From positions 27,336,367 through 27,400,366 of the forward strand of contig CM056580.1 of assembly GCA_029721435.1 (NCBI GenBank): a DNA stretch of 64,000 nucleotides, read 5' to 3'. Of this stretch, positions 1 to 9,686 are shown in pieces. Position numbers and translations under genes: made by a program. The DNA is from Gymnothorax reevesii (taxonomy: Eukaryota; Chordata; Actinopteri; Anguilliformes; Muraenidae). The notes under the pieces are model-generated. The model was not told the DNA's origin, searched no databases, and saw only the letters and a program-made list of their open reading frames with translations. Position 1 is the stretch's first letter. The number at the start of each line of letters is the position of its first letter.

Positions 1-1425
1 CACCGACAAATAAATAAAACAGGAAGAAGAAGTAGAAGAAGAAGAAGAATGGCGATGAGGACTGGAGAAGGTAAAGACTGACTGAGCGTAGCTGCACGGG
101 AAAATGGATTTGGATATAGAGGTGGAGCATGAGTGTGAAGATAAAAGAGGACAAGAATTTAAAAAGAAAAGGAAGATAAATACTCGACATTTTGATCCAC
201 ACTCCATATCAGTTGGTGGCAGTAATGCACCTAATAACAGTATTCCAACCACCAATAAAACTCAACAAAGAAGAAGAAGAAAAGAAAAGGAAGAAAGATT
301 ACTTAAGTTCCTCAGGTTAAACAAGCGATGGGCAGAGAAAAGTGGAAACGTGTCTTGTTGGGATGGTGGCAATAACCCAGAAAAATTGAATTTTTAATGA
401 CCCGCATTTAGTTGGAAAATTTGTGGGAGAAAAGCTTGGTGACGTGAGGTCGAGAAAAGTTACTAGAAGTGGGATGGTAATCACTGAATGTATTACGAAA
501 CGACAGTGAGATAAGGCTGTACGAATCAAAACATTTCAGGAGTTTTACGTTGTAAACTGCTTTCTGCTTGATTTGGAGGTAAAGGTGAGGGGAGTGATCA
601 GTGGCGTGCCTGTATCGGTTGAGGCTGAGAAGTATCAGGGTGTACCAGGCATTTGTGGGGCAAAAAGAATGACTAGATTTAGAGACGGGCAACAGGAGGA
701 CTGTACATCTGTTTGTTTGACTTTTAAAGGAACGTTGCAGGAAAGAGTGTATCTGAATTATGTCAGTTACAGAGACAGGCCATTTGAGAGAGCTCCCCTG
801 CGTTGCTACGTTTGTCTGAAATACGGCCATGTTGCTGCGGTCTGTAGAGGAGTGAAATGGTGTAGGAGGTGTGGTAAGGAGGATTGCGGGATTGAGGTCT
901 GTGAAATCGGTCAAGAAATGGCTAAGTGTCTACATTTTGAGGGCAATCATGACACGGGAGCGCGACAATGTCCAAAGCGACTTAAGGAAGGAAAAGTTAG
1001 TATGATAAGAACAGAAAAGGGATGTTCATATGCTTAGACTGTTAAGAGGGTGGAGAGAAGTACTGAGCCTGATACATGCTTGTATCAGTGTGGACAAAAG
1101 GAGGTTTTTAGTTTTTGTGGCAATGGTCATAAATTGTGCGAGCAAGATTGAATTGAAGGGTGAAAGAATCAAAATGGTTGTGCGTGCAGCAAGGGAGTTT
1201 CTTGGGGTGACGGGTGTGAAGGGAGAATATATTCAGTAGATTTTAGAAAAAGGATTTGGTGGGAGTGGGAGCCAGGTAGCAACTGAATTATGTTTAGGTA
1301 TAATAATCGATTTTTTTTTTTTTTTTTGGTTGAAGTTACTCCAAGCGAAAGTAAAATCCAGTAGCTGGCGGTAATACACCGAGAGGTCTTGAACTACCAT
1401 AAAATCTAAAGAAGAAGAAGAAGAA
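1..1425 (+). mobile_element. Decayed I/Nimb-type LINE, ORF2 missing
   Basis: A non-LTR retrotransposon remnant. It begins in a GAA-rich tract and ends in a GAAGAAGAA tail. Just before the tail is a short segment (about 1325-1425) reading TAGCTGGCGGTAATACACC, which resembles the conserved 3' end of fish I/Nimb elements. Between the ends is an ORF1-like region with zinc knuckles. There is no endonuclease or reverse-transcriptase coding: ORF1 runs almost straight into the 3' tail, so ORF2 was lost or never copied. Family assignment rests on the ORF1 motifs and tail style remembered from fish repeats, so the clade is less certain than the LINE call. Confidence 0.75.
104..1239 (+). pseudogene. LINE ORF1 (zinc-knuckle nucleic-acid-binding protein), broken
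   Basis: Three consecutive pieces in three frames make up one ORF1. The first piece (104-397) is basic and hydrophilic. The second (573-1037) carries the knuckle CYVCLKYGHVAAVC (CX2CX4HX4C) followed by two further Cys/His clusters (CRRCG..., CLHFEGNH...C), the usual gag-like array. The third (1030-1239) has the C-terminal INCASKIELKGERIKMVVRA-type segment. Breaks seen are a frame change in a T-run near 393-398, an in-frame TAG after SYA at 1035-1037, and another frame change near 1148. In LINEs this protein binds template RNA as a chaperone; this copy cannot make it intact. Confidence 0.75.
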
Positions 1426-2340
1426 TGGCTCCTAAGACTTTGGCTGAGGCTAGATGCAAACCTCCTCAGCAGGGTAATTCACATTCAGTGCCTTTCTACG
1501 GCACAGAGCTTTGAGTAAGCACACCCTAGACCTACCACTAACATGTAAACAAGAAGTTGTGACGTGAAATTGCAGTGATTTATCCTGCAGCAGAGGTTAG
1601 TATTCCGGTGCTGTCTAGGGGAATGAAATCAGTGGGTGATGTGTTATGTAGGGTTCCACTTTTCGCTCTGCATGTCCAGTTACTTTCCTTACTATGACAG
1701 GTCTGAATTTTGAATCGATTATGTCCGTTTAAAGGCTTGTTGCAATATCGGAAGTACAACAACGGTCTCATTCCGCTAGCCATCACCAGAGCGATAAATT
1801 GTCTCAGTGAGAACTTGACAAAGTTCTGTACTAGCGACATCATTGCCGTAGAAGCTAGCTTGTTCTCATAAAGCGACTTTGCCGCTTAACGCTACTTCCT
1901 AGGAGCATGTTGTGTCGACATTCAGGGTTGAGATATTTCATGATACTATTCAACATGAGAGCTTAAACGTGGAATGCTCATGAGCTTTTTTCTCTCTTTA
2001 AAGCGATTTCTTGCGAAGACATTTTGTGTATGTTGACAAACTCAGAGAGACTGTTATCATGGTGTGCTCAACGCATGGTTTAGCAGAGATAAGAATTAGA
2101 ACATGCACGAGGTATTCCTGTAGATATGGTTGAGGGCTCCGCCTTGTATGTTTTTTTTTTCCTCAGTCACTAAATAGGCTACTCATGGGGCGGCCAGGGG
2201 TAGAAAAGGGTCCTGCCGATGGCCATATAGACGCACACTTTTTTCCATGATCAACATCAACACCTTTCGATGTGAGATCCGAGGTAAACATCACGTACGT
2301 CTCTGGCGGCCGTGGACCATTTTCTTCCGACTCCGGATGC
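1426..2340. other. Intergenic, nothing recognised
   Basis: Unique-looking DNA between the LINE tail and the rfesd promoter region. Reading both strands gave no domain, repeat end or RNA gene that I can name. The only long ORF (1580-1843, minus) has no recognisable motif. Confidence 0.5.
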
Positions 2341-2359
2341 CGAATAGTATCAGACTGAC

Positions 2360-2365
2360 CACGTG
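2360..2365. promoter_or_regulatory. Palindromic E-box CACGTG upstream of rfesd
   Basis: A CACGTG core in the context GACCACGTGACC, about 20 bases before a probable 5'UTR splice donor and 270 bases before the rfesd start codon. USF and the MiT/TFE family bind this core when followed by AC. The position fits a core promoter, but use is inferred. Confidence 0.4.
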
Positions 2366-2381
2366 ACCGCAGTTCGACAAG

Positions 2382-2568
2382 GTAAGTAGAGAGTGCTTTT
2401 ATATTGATGCTGTATGTCGGTTTCCTCTATTATTGGTTCGTCTTGCTCATTTTATAATTTTGAGACTTCATTATTAGTGTTAAGAACCGTATACTTTCAC
2501 AAATTTTTGTTTTTTTTTGCCTCTTCGGGAATTGTACATTAACACGTCATCCAATCTGATATTTTCAG
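2382..2568 (+). other. rfesd: Probable 5'UTR intron of rfesd
   Basis: A strong donor (AAG|GTAAGT) at 2382 pairs with an acceptor (ATATTTTCAG|GA) ending at 2568 after a T-rich tract. Splicing would join a non-coding first exon to the exon carrying the ATG. Supported by splice signals only. Confidence 0.5.
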
Positions 2569-2634
2569 GACGGTGTTGCAAAGTTTTTATTTGTTCTATC
2601 TGAATCCAAGATTGAGTACGCCTGAGAATCAGTC

Positions 2635-2803
2635 ATGTCTGCAGATGATGCCCCTGATGCATCCTTGTCGCCATCCTCGTATTTCTTTGGGAAGAAGGAG
2701 GAGATTATCAGTGCCGGTCGTGTGACTAAACTGGTGAATGGCAGGGAGGTGCTGGTACTCCACCACAACGGCGAGTTCCATGCTTTGGACATGCGCTGTT
2801 ATC
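2635..2803 (+). CDS. rfesd: rfesd coding exon 1
   Basis: Encodes residues 1-56 plus the first base of codon 57. It starts MSADDAPDASL and ends at DMRCY, giving cluster ligand C55. The donor is C|GTGAGTA. The window's simple open frame runs on into the intron to 2883, but homology and splice signals end the exon here. Confidence 0.95.
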
Positions 2804-5800
2804 GTGAGTACAGACATGGGGCTGAACCTGGCATTCCTTTGGAAATTGGATCTGATGCAGGATATGAACTCTTTATCTTATAAACTCTTTAAGTTTTTTT
2901 GTGATTCCTTTCATTTATATATATTATTTGCAAAGAGGGGTTGTTATACCTGCTATTGGTGATCAGTGTTGGGCATTGCAAATTTTCTTTTTCAAGCACT
3001 TGCTACTGTCTAGCCAAGCTAGTTACTCTCGTCTAGCTGCGGAAACCTTAGTTTAATGGCATATGAAATTGTGCGTGCCGGCACTCCACCATTATCTGCA
3101 GGTATAGTGCCTGGCTCTCCCACGTGTACTGTCCAAAGGCAAAATCCAAGCCATGGAACTTCAACTGCTTCCCAAACTCACAAAAAATGGGATAGTATAG
3201 TAAATGGTCATATAACCGACAGCTGCGGCTTCTAAATTTCCTTGGACATGTATTTGCAGCACGAAAACATGATATTTAAAGGTGACATAGAATCAAAAAC
3301 CGTTTTTACCCTGTCTATGTTAAATAACAGTAGTTTAGCCGCATTCAAGAACATACGGAAAGTGCTAGACGTTCTGAACATCCCGTTTCATAGAAATTCC
3401 TCTTTTAAAAACGACACCAGAAAATGGGCCAATCTGAACAACGGATACATATGATGTCACATGCATCTCACTGCCCCCCCCCCCCCCCCCACTCTCATTC
3501 CGTTTCCTCCCCTTCAAAGTAATTTGCATACTCGTCTTTATGCAATTCCATTGCTTCCAATCCCTCAGTAAAGACAAGCGTCAGAATTCTAGAGTCATAA
3601 TTGATTTCCGTATCACTAGTGGGGAAATCCACTGTAATGCACGTGAAACCGATTCACTTATTGCACAAGGAGTTCAATTCTGCAAATGAATTTCTTCAGC
3701 GCGCTTTGATTGAATACTTGCTGACTATGGCACAGCAATGTCAATGTGAGAGACTCACTCTGAATGTGTAAGCCTTGGCAGCTCTGAAGTAGCCTATCTA
3801 GCCGTCTCTGAGACATTGGAAATGGGAAACATTTGCATAGTTAGCATTCCAACTTTTGTCCGAAGAATCTATATACACGTGTCGACTTTTCATACAAACC
3901 ATATGAGCATCAGCCTTTGAGCGAGCCTTTATCAGTAATAGGCTGACCGGTAGCCTACCATTCGAGCAGAAAGAAAATGGAACCGTTTCAACTAGGCCTA
4001 AGACCCAGACTTGGAGCCTCTGGGCATATTTATGCATTAGAGTAGAATTATTATTTATTCTTGATTTAATGGTGCAAAAGGATTAGGCTAATGTTCAAAT
4101 GGGTAGCCCGTGCTATAACTTCGTTAAGACACTTTGGACATGAAATGGTTATTACGTTTGGGGGGGGGGGCATTAAAAAATACTTACTAGTCAGAAAGGT
4201 TTAGATCCAGCCTTTGCTGAACTGGTTCTTCCTCCACTTCAGTGTCCTCGTCCGATTTGGGCTCAAACATATAAGTCTGAATCTCTGAATATGCCATCGC
4301 TGTATAAAGTTGGTCTGTCCGTGTTCTGAAGCTGGTGACTGTTTTCCATTTTCTGCACCGCTGTGGGTGAAGTTACATTCTTTAGAGTGGCAGCAAAGCC
4401 AGCCAATCAGCGTCAAGTGCTTGCATTTCATTATGAGGTTGCCAGTTAAGCCCAGAAGGTCGTCAAATAGGTGCAAAACAACACGTTCAAAATCCTCCAC
4501 CCTAACATGGCTTTTTGAGAGGTTTTTAGGAAGCTTCTGAGGCATTACAGACCCAACCAAAATTTTGTTGTCTGTAGGTCACATCACAGAACAAGGATAA
4601 ATACCCCGTTCAACCATTCTATGTCACGTTCAATGTTTTTTCTGGTCAAATTCATTTTATTTGTAAGTACTTTTTTATACCTGCAACGCATTCCAGAAAC
4701 AGTTGGGATGAGGCAATTAAAGGACTTGTGATGAGGTTTAAAAAGATTGAATGACTTGATTTAAACAGCTGATGTCAGCATGTGATTGTAATCATGATTT
4801 GGTACAAAAGCAGCATCCAGGAAAGGCCTCGTCATGCAGGAGCAAACGTTGGTTAAGGTTAGCCAATTTACCCGTAAATTTGTGAGAAAAGCATTGACAG
4901 GCTTAAAAAACAATGTTCCTATATGAAAGGTAGGATGGAATTTGGAGGATATTTCACCTCTGCCATGCATGACATCATTAAACGTTTCAGGGAATCCGGA
5001 GGAATTTAACCCTCCTATTATGTTCAAATGAATAAACCATTTTTGGTTTGAGACTTGTTTGATCCCTGCAATGAAAAACTGCATAAGATGTTTGTCAGTG
5101 TAGATGTTCATAATCTTTTCTCAGCTATTTATGCCTTTCTACTGACCATTTTAATAGCCAAGTAAATTAAACACGACACTCCCATCCTCCCCTTGAACAT
5201 CAAGCATTGATTTTACATGATTATAGCAAAGTGAATGAGACCAAATGAGAGATGAATGAGAAATTTAATTTGAATATGCCCCCAGTCTTAGGTAACACCT
5301 CAAAAACAAGATCAAAATTATGGTTTTATGTATAATTGATCCTGGGGTCAAAATGACCCAAACAACATTGATGCTTACGATATGTGCACAGGGGAAAAAA
5401 TATAAATATATATTTTTATTAAATTCATGATTTACCCGTTAAGTTAGGGGTAAAGAATCTATTCTAAAATTAATGTTTTCTATGTTTTTAGAGACATTGA
5501 ATATTGAGTTGGGTGAAATTGACCTAGAACATAATAGGAGGGTTAAGTGTGCGCAGGGCAAGGGTGTAAGCCTGGGAAGAATTCCTGTGATCTCCCATCA
5601 CTCAGATGGCACTGTATCAAGAGCTGTCAGTTATCTTTAAGTGATATAACCACCTGGGTGGGGTTACTTTGGAAAACCTGTGTCAAGTTAAGTACTACCA
5701 TACATAGTTACATCAATAAATGGCTGTACTTTGCAAAAAAGGAAGCGTAATGTTACCTTTGTCCCTATGTGCTGTCAAAGTCTTCGCTCAGAGGCATCTG

Positions 5801-7316
5801 CAATGACCATCACACAGTGTAAACATGTATTGTGGTCAAAAAAAATCAGTATTTCAGGTCTCTTGAGGCAGAAATGAAACTGTGTGTTTCGCACCGAAGA
5901 AGAAAAGGACCATCCATATAGTTACAAGCAACTAGTATAAACAAAATGGTCTGTTATTCTGTGGGGTCGTGTTCGAGCACTTGACTTGGCAAGGGTAACT
6001 TGCACATCTGTGACGGCATCATTAGTAGTGAAAAGTACTCAGATTTTGGAGCAACAAATTCTGCCTTCAGAGTTGAAGATGACATCGTTTCTAGGGATGC
6101 CCATGTATATTTCACCAAGGCTAAGCAACACCTAGTTCTGCACCCAGTACAAAGTCATGGCTGTAGAAGATAACGGTGTGAGTGCTGGATTGGCTTGCCT
6201 GCAGTCCCGACTTCTCCCCAATTGAGAATGTGGCACATTTTCAAAAGCAAAATACAACAGCAATGACCCCATATTGTTGCACTCCTGAAGAGTTGTTTGC
6301 AGGAAGATGAAGACAAAATGACACCTGAAACATGCAGTCACTTGGTGTCATTTGTCCTGAAGCGTTTTGTTGTGAAAAGGAACTACAGTATTACAAAGTG
6401 GCAAACACTTTCCTGGTCCCAATGTTTCAAGAATCAAAATTGAAATAAGTGTTTATTGTGAAAAATCAATGGAATTTATGTGGTGAAACATCATATAATG
6501 AGCTTTTGTGCTCTTCTCCATGTAATACTGGTCAAATATAATTCACAAATCGCTGCTTTGCCTTTTAAATTTAATGTAACAAACTGTCCCACCTCTTTCT
6601 GATTTTGAGATACACGTAACTGAAAAAGCCTCTAGGCACGGTGTCTGCAGAAAGTGGAATTTCTTTTTTTTTAAATGTACTTTGCATCAAATAAATTATA
6701 CTGAACACAAATGCAGTACTGTTACTACTGTATTTAAGCATTAATTAAGTACATGAAACTCCATTGTTTTGATTCCTCAGGAATTGATCTTTTCTTATCT
6801 GTGTTTTTATTTATGTTTTTAAACTACAGATTCTGGAGGTATTTTGGAATATGGAGACATAGAGGCAAGTAATAGTCCATTCCCCGTACTCAACCACCGG
6901 AGCTCCCAGAGCTCCAGTTCATTCATTATCCCCGCCGCGTGATTAGCGTGAAGCGGGGGACATAGCATTGGGCTCCGTCCGTCCGTACGTCCGTCCGTAT
7001 GGACACATAAAATTGAGGCGGCGGGGGATATTGCCATGTTAGTGGCAAACACTTGTTTTCTTGTAATGTTGTAATTGTAATTTTTGTAATTCGTTTATTT
7101 GGATGGGACAGTACATATTGATGAACACAGCAACACAGCAAGAGCTGGAAAACAGTGTAAATATGTCGGATTATAGCAAGAATGCTAGTTTCCATCCGTA
7201 GTCCCAACATACAACATAAAAAAATTTAAAAAATAAAATTGTATATACATACATACATACACACATATACACATACACAAACACACGTACACAAATACAT
7301 ATATACATGCACCCCC

Positions 7317-7351
<35 letters not shown>

Positions 7352-7891
7352 ATAGCCAATAGCAGTAGGACAAGTAACGTATACATACACAACAGTAACA
7401 TACACAAATAGGCAGACAACAAAAGCATGTAAACAAAACATTTGAAATGTAACTAAACAATGTTCCTAATTCTTAGTGCAAAATTTTAAAAATGATCACA
7501 AGTTTGGCTCTGTAGGAGCCACTTTTTGAGTAAAAGAGGGAAAAGTCCAGCTCAGTCCTATTTTGTCCAGCTCAGTCCTATTTTGCTCCCTTATCTTCAG
7601 GAATTTAATGGCAGACTGTGTATTGTCTGCCCCTGGCACAAGTACAAGATCACACTGGCGGAAGGGGAGAGCTTGTACCAGGCTGTGGACCCAAATGACA
7701 AGCCTCCAAAGCCCAGGTGGTGCTCTAAGGGAGTGAAGCAGAGAGTTCACAGGGCCGTCGAGGTTGATGAGGACATCTTCATCCATTTAAACAACACCCC
7801 GGGCCTCATTGAGTCCGACTTCTACCAGACTGACAAGTTCAGAGCCACAGTGGGGAAATCACAGGATAAGACAACTGCAAAGAAGAAGTGA
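2635..7891 (+). CDS. rfesd: Rieske [2Fe-2S] domain-containing protein (RFESD), 3 coding exons
   Basis: Joined exons give a 164-residue soluble protein (human RFESD is about 157). It is essentially one Rieske domain: an N-terminal beta-sheet segment, then cluster box 1 C55-Y-H57 and cluster box 2 C78-P-W-H81, 20 residues apart. These two Cys and two His are the expected ligands of a [2Fe-2S] cluster. The stretch GRLCIVCPWHKYKITLAEG is highly typical of the family. No signal peptide or membrane segment is seen, so it is probably cytosolic. The physiological partner is unknown in any species as far as I know. An in-frame TGA at 2623-2625 precedes the chosen ATG. Box 1 is split across intron 1 (inside the codon of H57). 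Intron 2 has a GC donor. The gene is intact. Confidence 0.96.
2804..3281 (+). other. rfesd intron 1, first part: nothing certain
   Basis: Intronic DNA before the first TIR element. The phrase CAGTGTTGGGCA near 2963 resembles one end of common fish hAT-type MITEs, but no matching second end was found. Confidence 0.4.
3282..4626. mobile_element. Putative non-autonomous DNA transposon with short TIRs
   Basis: A 12-base identical inverted match bounds this 1.35-kb piece: GTGACATAGAAT on the left and its reverse complement at 4615-4626. Flanking bases are partly matched (AAGGTGACATAGAAT against AACGTGACATAGAAT). It contains a C-run near 3475-3490, a G-run near 4160 and a 119-residue open frame on the minus strand (4201-4560) without recognisable transposase motifs. 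No clear target duplication was seen, so the superfamily is open. Confidence 0.45.
4676..6606 (+). mobile_element. Tc1/mariner-superfamily element, decayed and split by a MITE
   Basis: The sequence follows a family also present at 43330-44326: a left part with AACAGTTGGGATGAG, shared phrases such as GCAGCATCCAGGAAAGG, and a right end with ACTGTCCCA. The region reads as a degenerate Tc1-like transposase on the plus strand; the helix-turn-helix half lies at about 4810-5005 and the DDE half at about 5547-6420. Stops, frameshifts and changed catalytic codons are frequent (the usual LWSDE core at about 5840 is destroyed). A 533-bp MITE interrupts it after the GGAAT that precedes a TTAA. Confidence 0.8.
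5010..5542. mobile_element. piggyBac-type MITE with perfect 16-bp TIRs and TTAA duplication
   Basis: Ends are CCCTCCTATTATGTTC and its exact reverse complement GAACATAATAGGAGGG. The element is flanked by TTAA at 5006-5009 and 5543-5546. The TTAA duplication and CCC-type terminus are diagnostic of the piggyBac superfamily (Looper-like ends). Length is 533 bp with no coding, so it moved in trans. It carries the subterminal phrase GGGGTCAAAATGACCC. Confidence 0.93.
6830..6864 (+). CDS. rfesd: rfesd coding exon 2 (35-nt micro-exon)
   Basis: Completes codon 57 (His, cluster ligand) and encodes SGGILEYGDIE, the loop between the two cluster boxes. The acceptor is AAACTACAG|AT. The donor is GAG|GCAAGT, a GC donor with otherwise ideal U1 pairing. 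Using the nearby GTAATA instead would shift the frame into an immediate stop. The exon was found by homology because it is too short for an ORF search. Confidence 0.93.
6926..7040. repeat. GC-rich interspersed repeat with CCGT run
   Basis: Starts with an imperfect palindrome CCCCGCCGCGTG...AAGCGGGG followed by a short TCCGTCCGT array. The same sequence style occurs as a common dispersed repeat in fish. It lies inside rfesd intron 2 and has no coding. Confidence 0.5.
7246..7351. repeat. (CA)n / ACAT microsatellite
   Basis: Imperfect ACAT and CA units ending in a pure CA run at about 7319-7349, within rfesd intron 2. The reading frames it opens on the minus strand (VCVCVCV) are artefacts. Confidence 0.9.
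7601..7891 (+). CDS. rfesd: rfesd coding exon 3 (last)
   Basis: Begins at EFNGRLCIVCPWH after the acceptor TTATCTTCAG, carries ligands C78 and H81, and ends in a lysine-rich tail at TGA 7889-7891. Just upstream the intron has a direct duplication of GTCCAGCTCAGTCCTATTTT-type sequence (about 7545-7584), immediately before the polypyrimidine tract. Confidence 0.96.
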   Translation, partial: EFNGRLCIVCPWHKYKITLAEGESLYQAVDPNDKPPKPRWCSKGVKQRVHRAVEVDEDIFIHLNNTPGLIESDFYQTDKFRATVGKSQDKTTAKKK

Positions 7892-8118
7892 CCCAAGAAT
7901 TTGTGGGGAAAATGGCAAAATTTCAGTGCCTTCAAGGGAAAACATGTGCAAGCCTTCGAGACTGGGTCTTACTGCTCCTTGAGACAGAAAAATGCCAGCA
8001 TAATATACTAAGTCCATTGCAAGATTTGCTTTCTGACCAACTGTGTGTGAAGCCTAGCCGTGTTCCCGGAGTTCTGCCCTCTGGTACTTCCTGGGGGTTT
8101 TATATTTAATTGTGATTT

Positions 8119-8345
8119 GTGACACCTGATTTGGAGCAGCAAGACGGCACAGTGCCTCACAGCAGGAAGGTTGTGGATTGGAATTTGGGCCTGGGCCCTT
8201 TAAGGTGTGGAGGTTGCAGTTTCTCCCTGTGTTCACCTGGGTTTATTCAGGGTGCTCTGGTTTCCTCCCTACGGTCCAAACACATGCATGCTATGCAAAT
8301 TGGAGACTAAATTGTCCATTGAAATGAATGGATGTATGCATTTTG
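8119..8345 (+). mobile_element. DANA-like tRNA-derived SINE
   Basis: Reads in order like the zebrafish DANA consensus: a GCACAGTGCCTCACAGCAGG pol III A-box-side segment, a degraded B-box region (GGTTGTGGATTGGAATT), then TTCTCCCTGTGTTCACCTGG, GGGTGCTCTGGTTTCCTCCC and GTCCAAACACATGCATG. Divergence shows it is old. It lies in or just past the rfesd 3'UTR. A candidate polyadenylation signal AATAAA follows at 8500-8505. Confidence 0.8.
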
Positions 8346-8587
8346 ATTTCCTACACATAAAGAAGAGTGCAGCAGGTTACATTAGCTAAAAAAAATTCTG
8401 GAATTGTCTTTAAACAACAAACAAAGTGCACCCGATTCTAATATAAGATCTCTAGCTGTTGAATGAGGTGTGTTTGTTGGGTTTGGAGGGAAAACCTGGA
8501 ATAAATGTACTTGATCCTGACGGACCCATACCTGAAGCTTGTGGACATATGAGCGCACTGCTTGAGAGTCAAAACCTTTGTAAGATA

Positions 8588-9684
8588 GTCCCCCCAGGAA
8601 TCTGCGGAGAAAAAGTGTTGATTCCGCGGAGAACATTCCTGATTCTGCGGAGAGCAATTCTTGATTCCGCGGCTTGAAAGTTGATTTTCCGCGGGCATTA
8701 AAAAAAAACCCTAAAATGACCAGTTATAAAGCAAATTTATGTAATAATGAAGCAAAAATTCTCTTCTGAAATTATTTGCAATACCAGAACACTGCGAAAC
8801 ATTGTGGTTATAAAATAAGCAGCATCAATTTTCTTTTTGTCCCTCTAGAGCAGATTTATTTGCATAACTTATAAAGTGCAAAACATTTCACCATGGGTGA
8901 ACGAGGCTTAGTAACTGAACAAGTGCCAAAGATCAAAGTAAAGATTTAAACAAAGTGTACACTATTCACTGTATCCTCTGGATATTGTAAACGTTACTGC
9001 ATACCATAGACTGTATAAAAAGATGTATGAGGCTACCGTGATGTCACCCACTGGTTCGAAGATGAAGAAGTGAATCGAAGATCCGGGGAGGAACGTGGTT
9101 CTGGATCTGACCGTATCGGACGAGGACCAGAGGATAGTGACGCCCCAGAATAATATTCTGGCTTTATACTTTATTCTAGTTTATATGGGACCATAATTCA
9201 CGAAAATGAATGCCATGATATATCGAAGGAGACCTGAAACTTGCTATAGCTAACATAAAATGATGTGAAAAATCTTTATTTAAATAAAAAATCAGGTCGG
9301 AAAGTAGGATCATTTTCTCATAGACTTCTTTTGCATTGAACTTCTTTCTGCAATCACTGACGTCGCCATCTGCTGGCCATTAAATAGAATGCCATTCTAC
9401 GGTACTTCCACATGGGCTTCTTTTTTCAAATCAGGGTGCTGCCTCCATCTTTTTATATAATTTATGCTGCATACAGCAGAAAAAAATCAGTTTCCGTAAC
9501 CGGCAGCACCAGCTGTGAGTCTTAGATCCCGTTTATCTGACCGCAAAATCTAGCGGCCGGGATGAAAAATACATGTAAAATATAAAATTCTGCACCTCGC
9601 CCTATATTCCGCGGACTGCTTTGATTTCCGCGGAGGGCTTTGAAATCTGCGGTAAATTCCGCGATCGCGGATTCCTGGGGGGAC
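8588..9684. mobile_element. 1.1-kb DNA transposon ending in GTCCCCCCAGGAATC, TA duplication
   Basis: Both ends carry GTCCCCCCAGGAATC in inverted orientation, flanked by TA at 8586-8587 and 9685-9686. The TA duplication points to the Tc1/mariner superfamily. Beside each end are repeated CCGCGG and TGCGG motifs set in TTGATTCCGCGG-like phrases, forming subterminal repeats. There is no transposase coding. The middle is occupied by a second element. Confidence 0.85.
9003..9470. mobile_element. MITE nested in the GTCCCCCC element
   Basis: The left end reads ATAGACTGTATAAAAAGATG and the right end CATCTTTTTATATAATTTATG, an imperfect inverted pair. The interior has the phrases GTGATGTCACCCACTGGTTCG and CGCCATCTGCTGGCC, familiar from a very common fish MITE. 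It lies wholly inside the larger element and is therefore younger than it. Outer boundaries are good to a few bases only. Confidence 0.65.
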
Positions 9685-9686
9685 TA

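Noticed and set aside
573..1037. Zinc-knuckle protein as a possible host gene
   Set aside because: Frameshifts on both sides, a premature stop and LINE-type flanks show a retrotransposon ORF1.
6865..6870. Possible sequencing error making the rfesd donor GC instead of GT
   Set aside because: The surrounding AG|GCAAGT is the recognised strong consensus of true GC-AG introns, so an error is not needed to explain it, though it cannot be excluded from one sequence.
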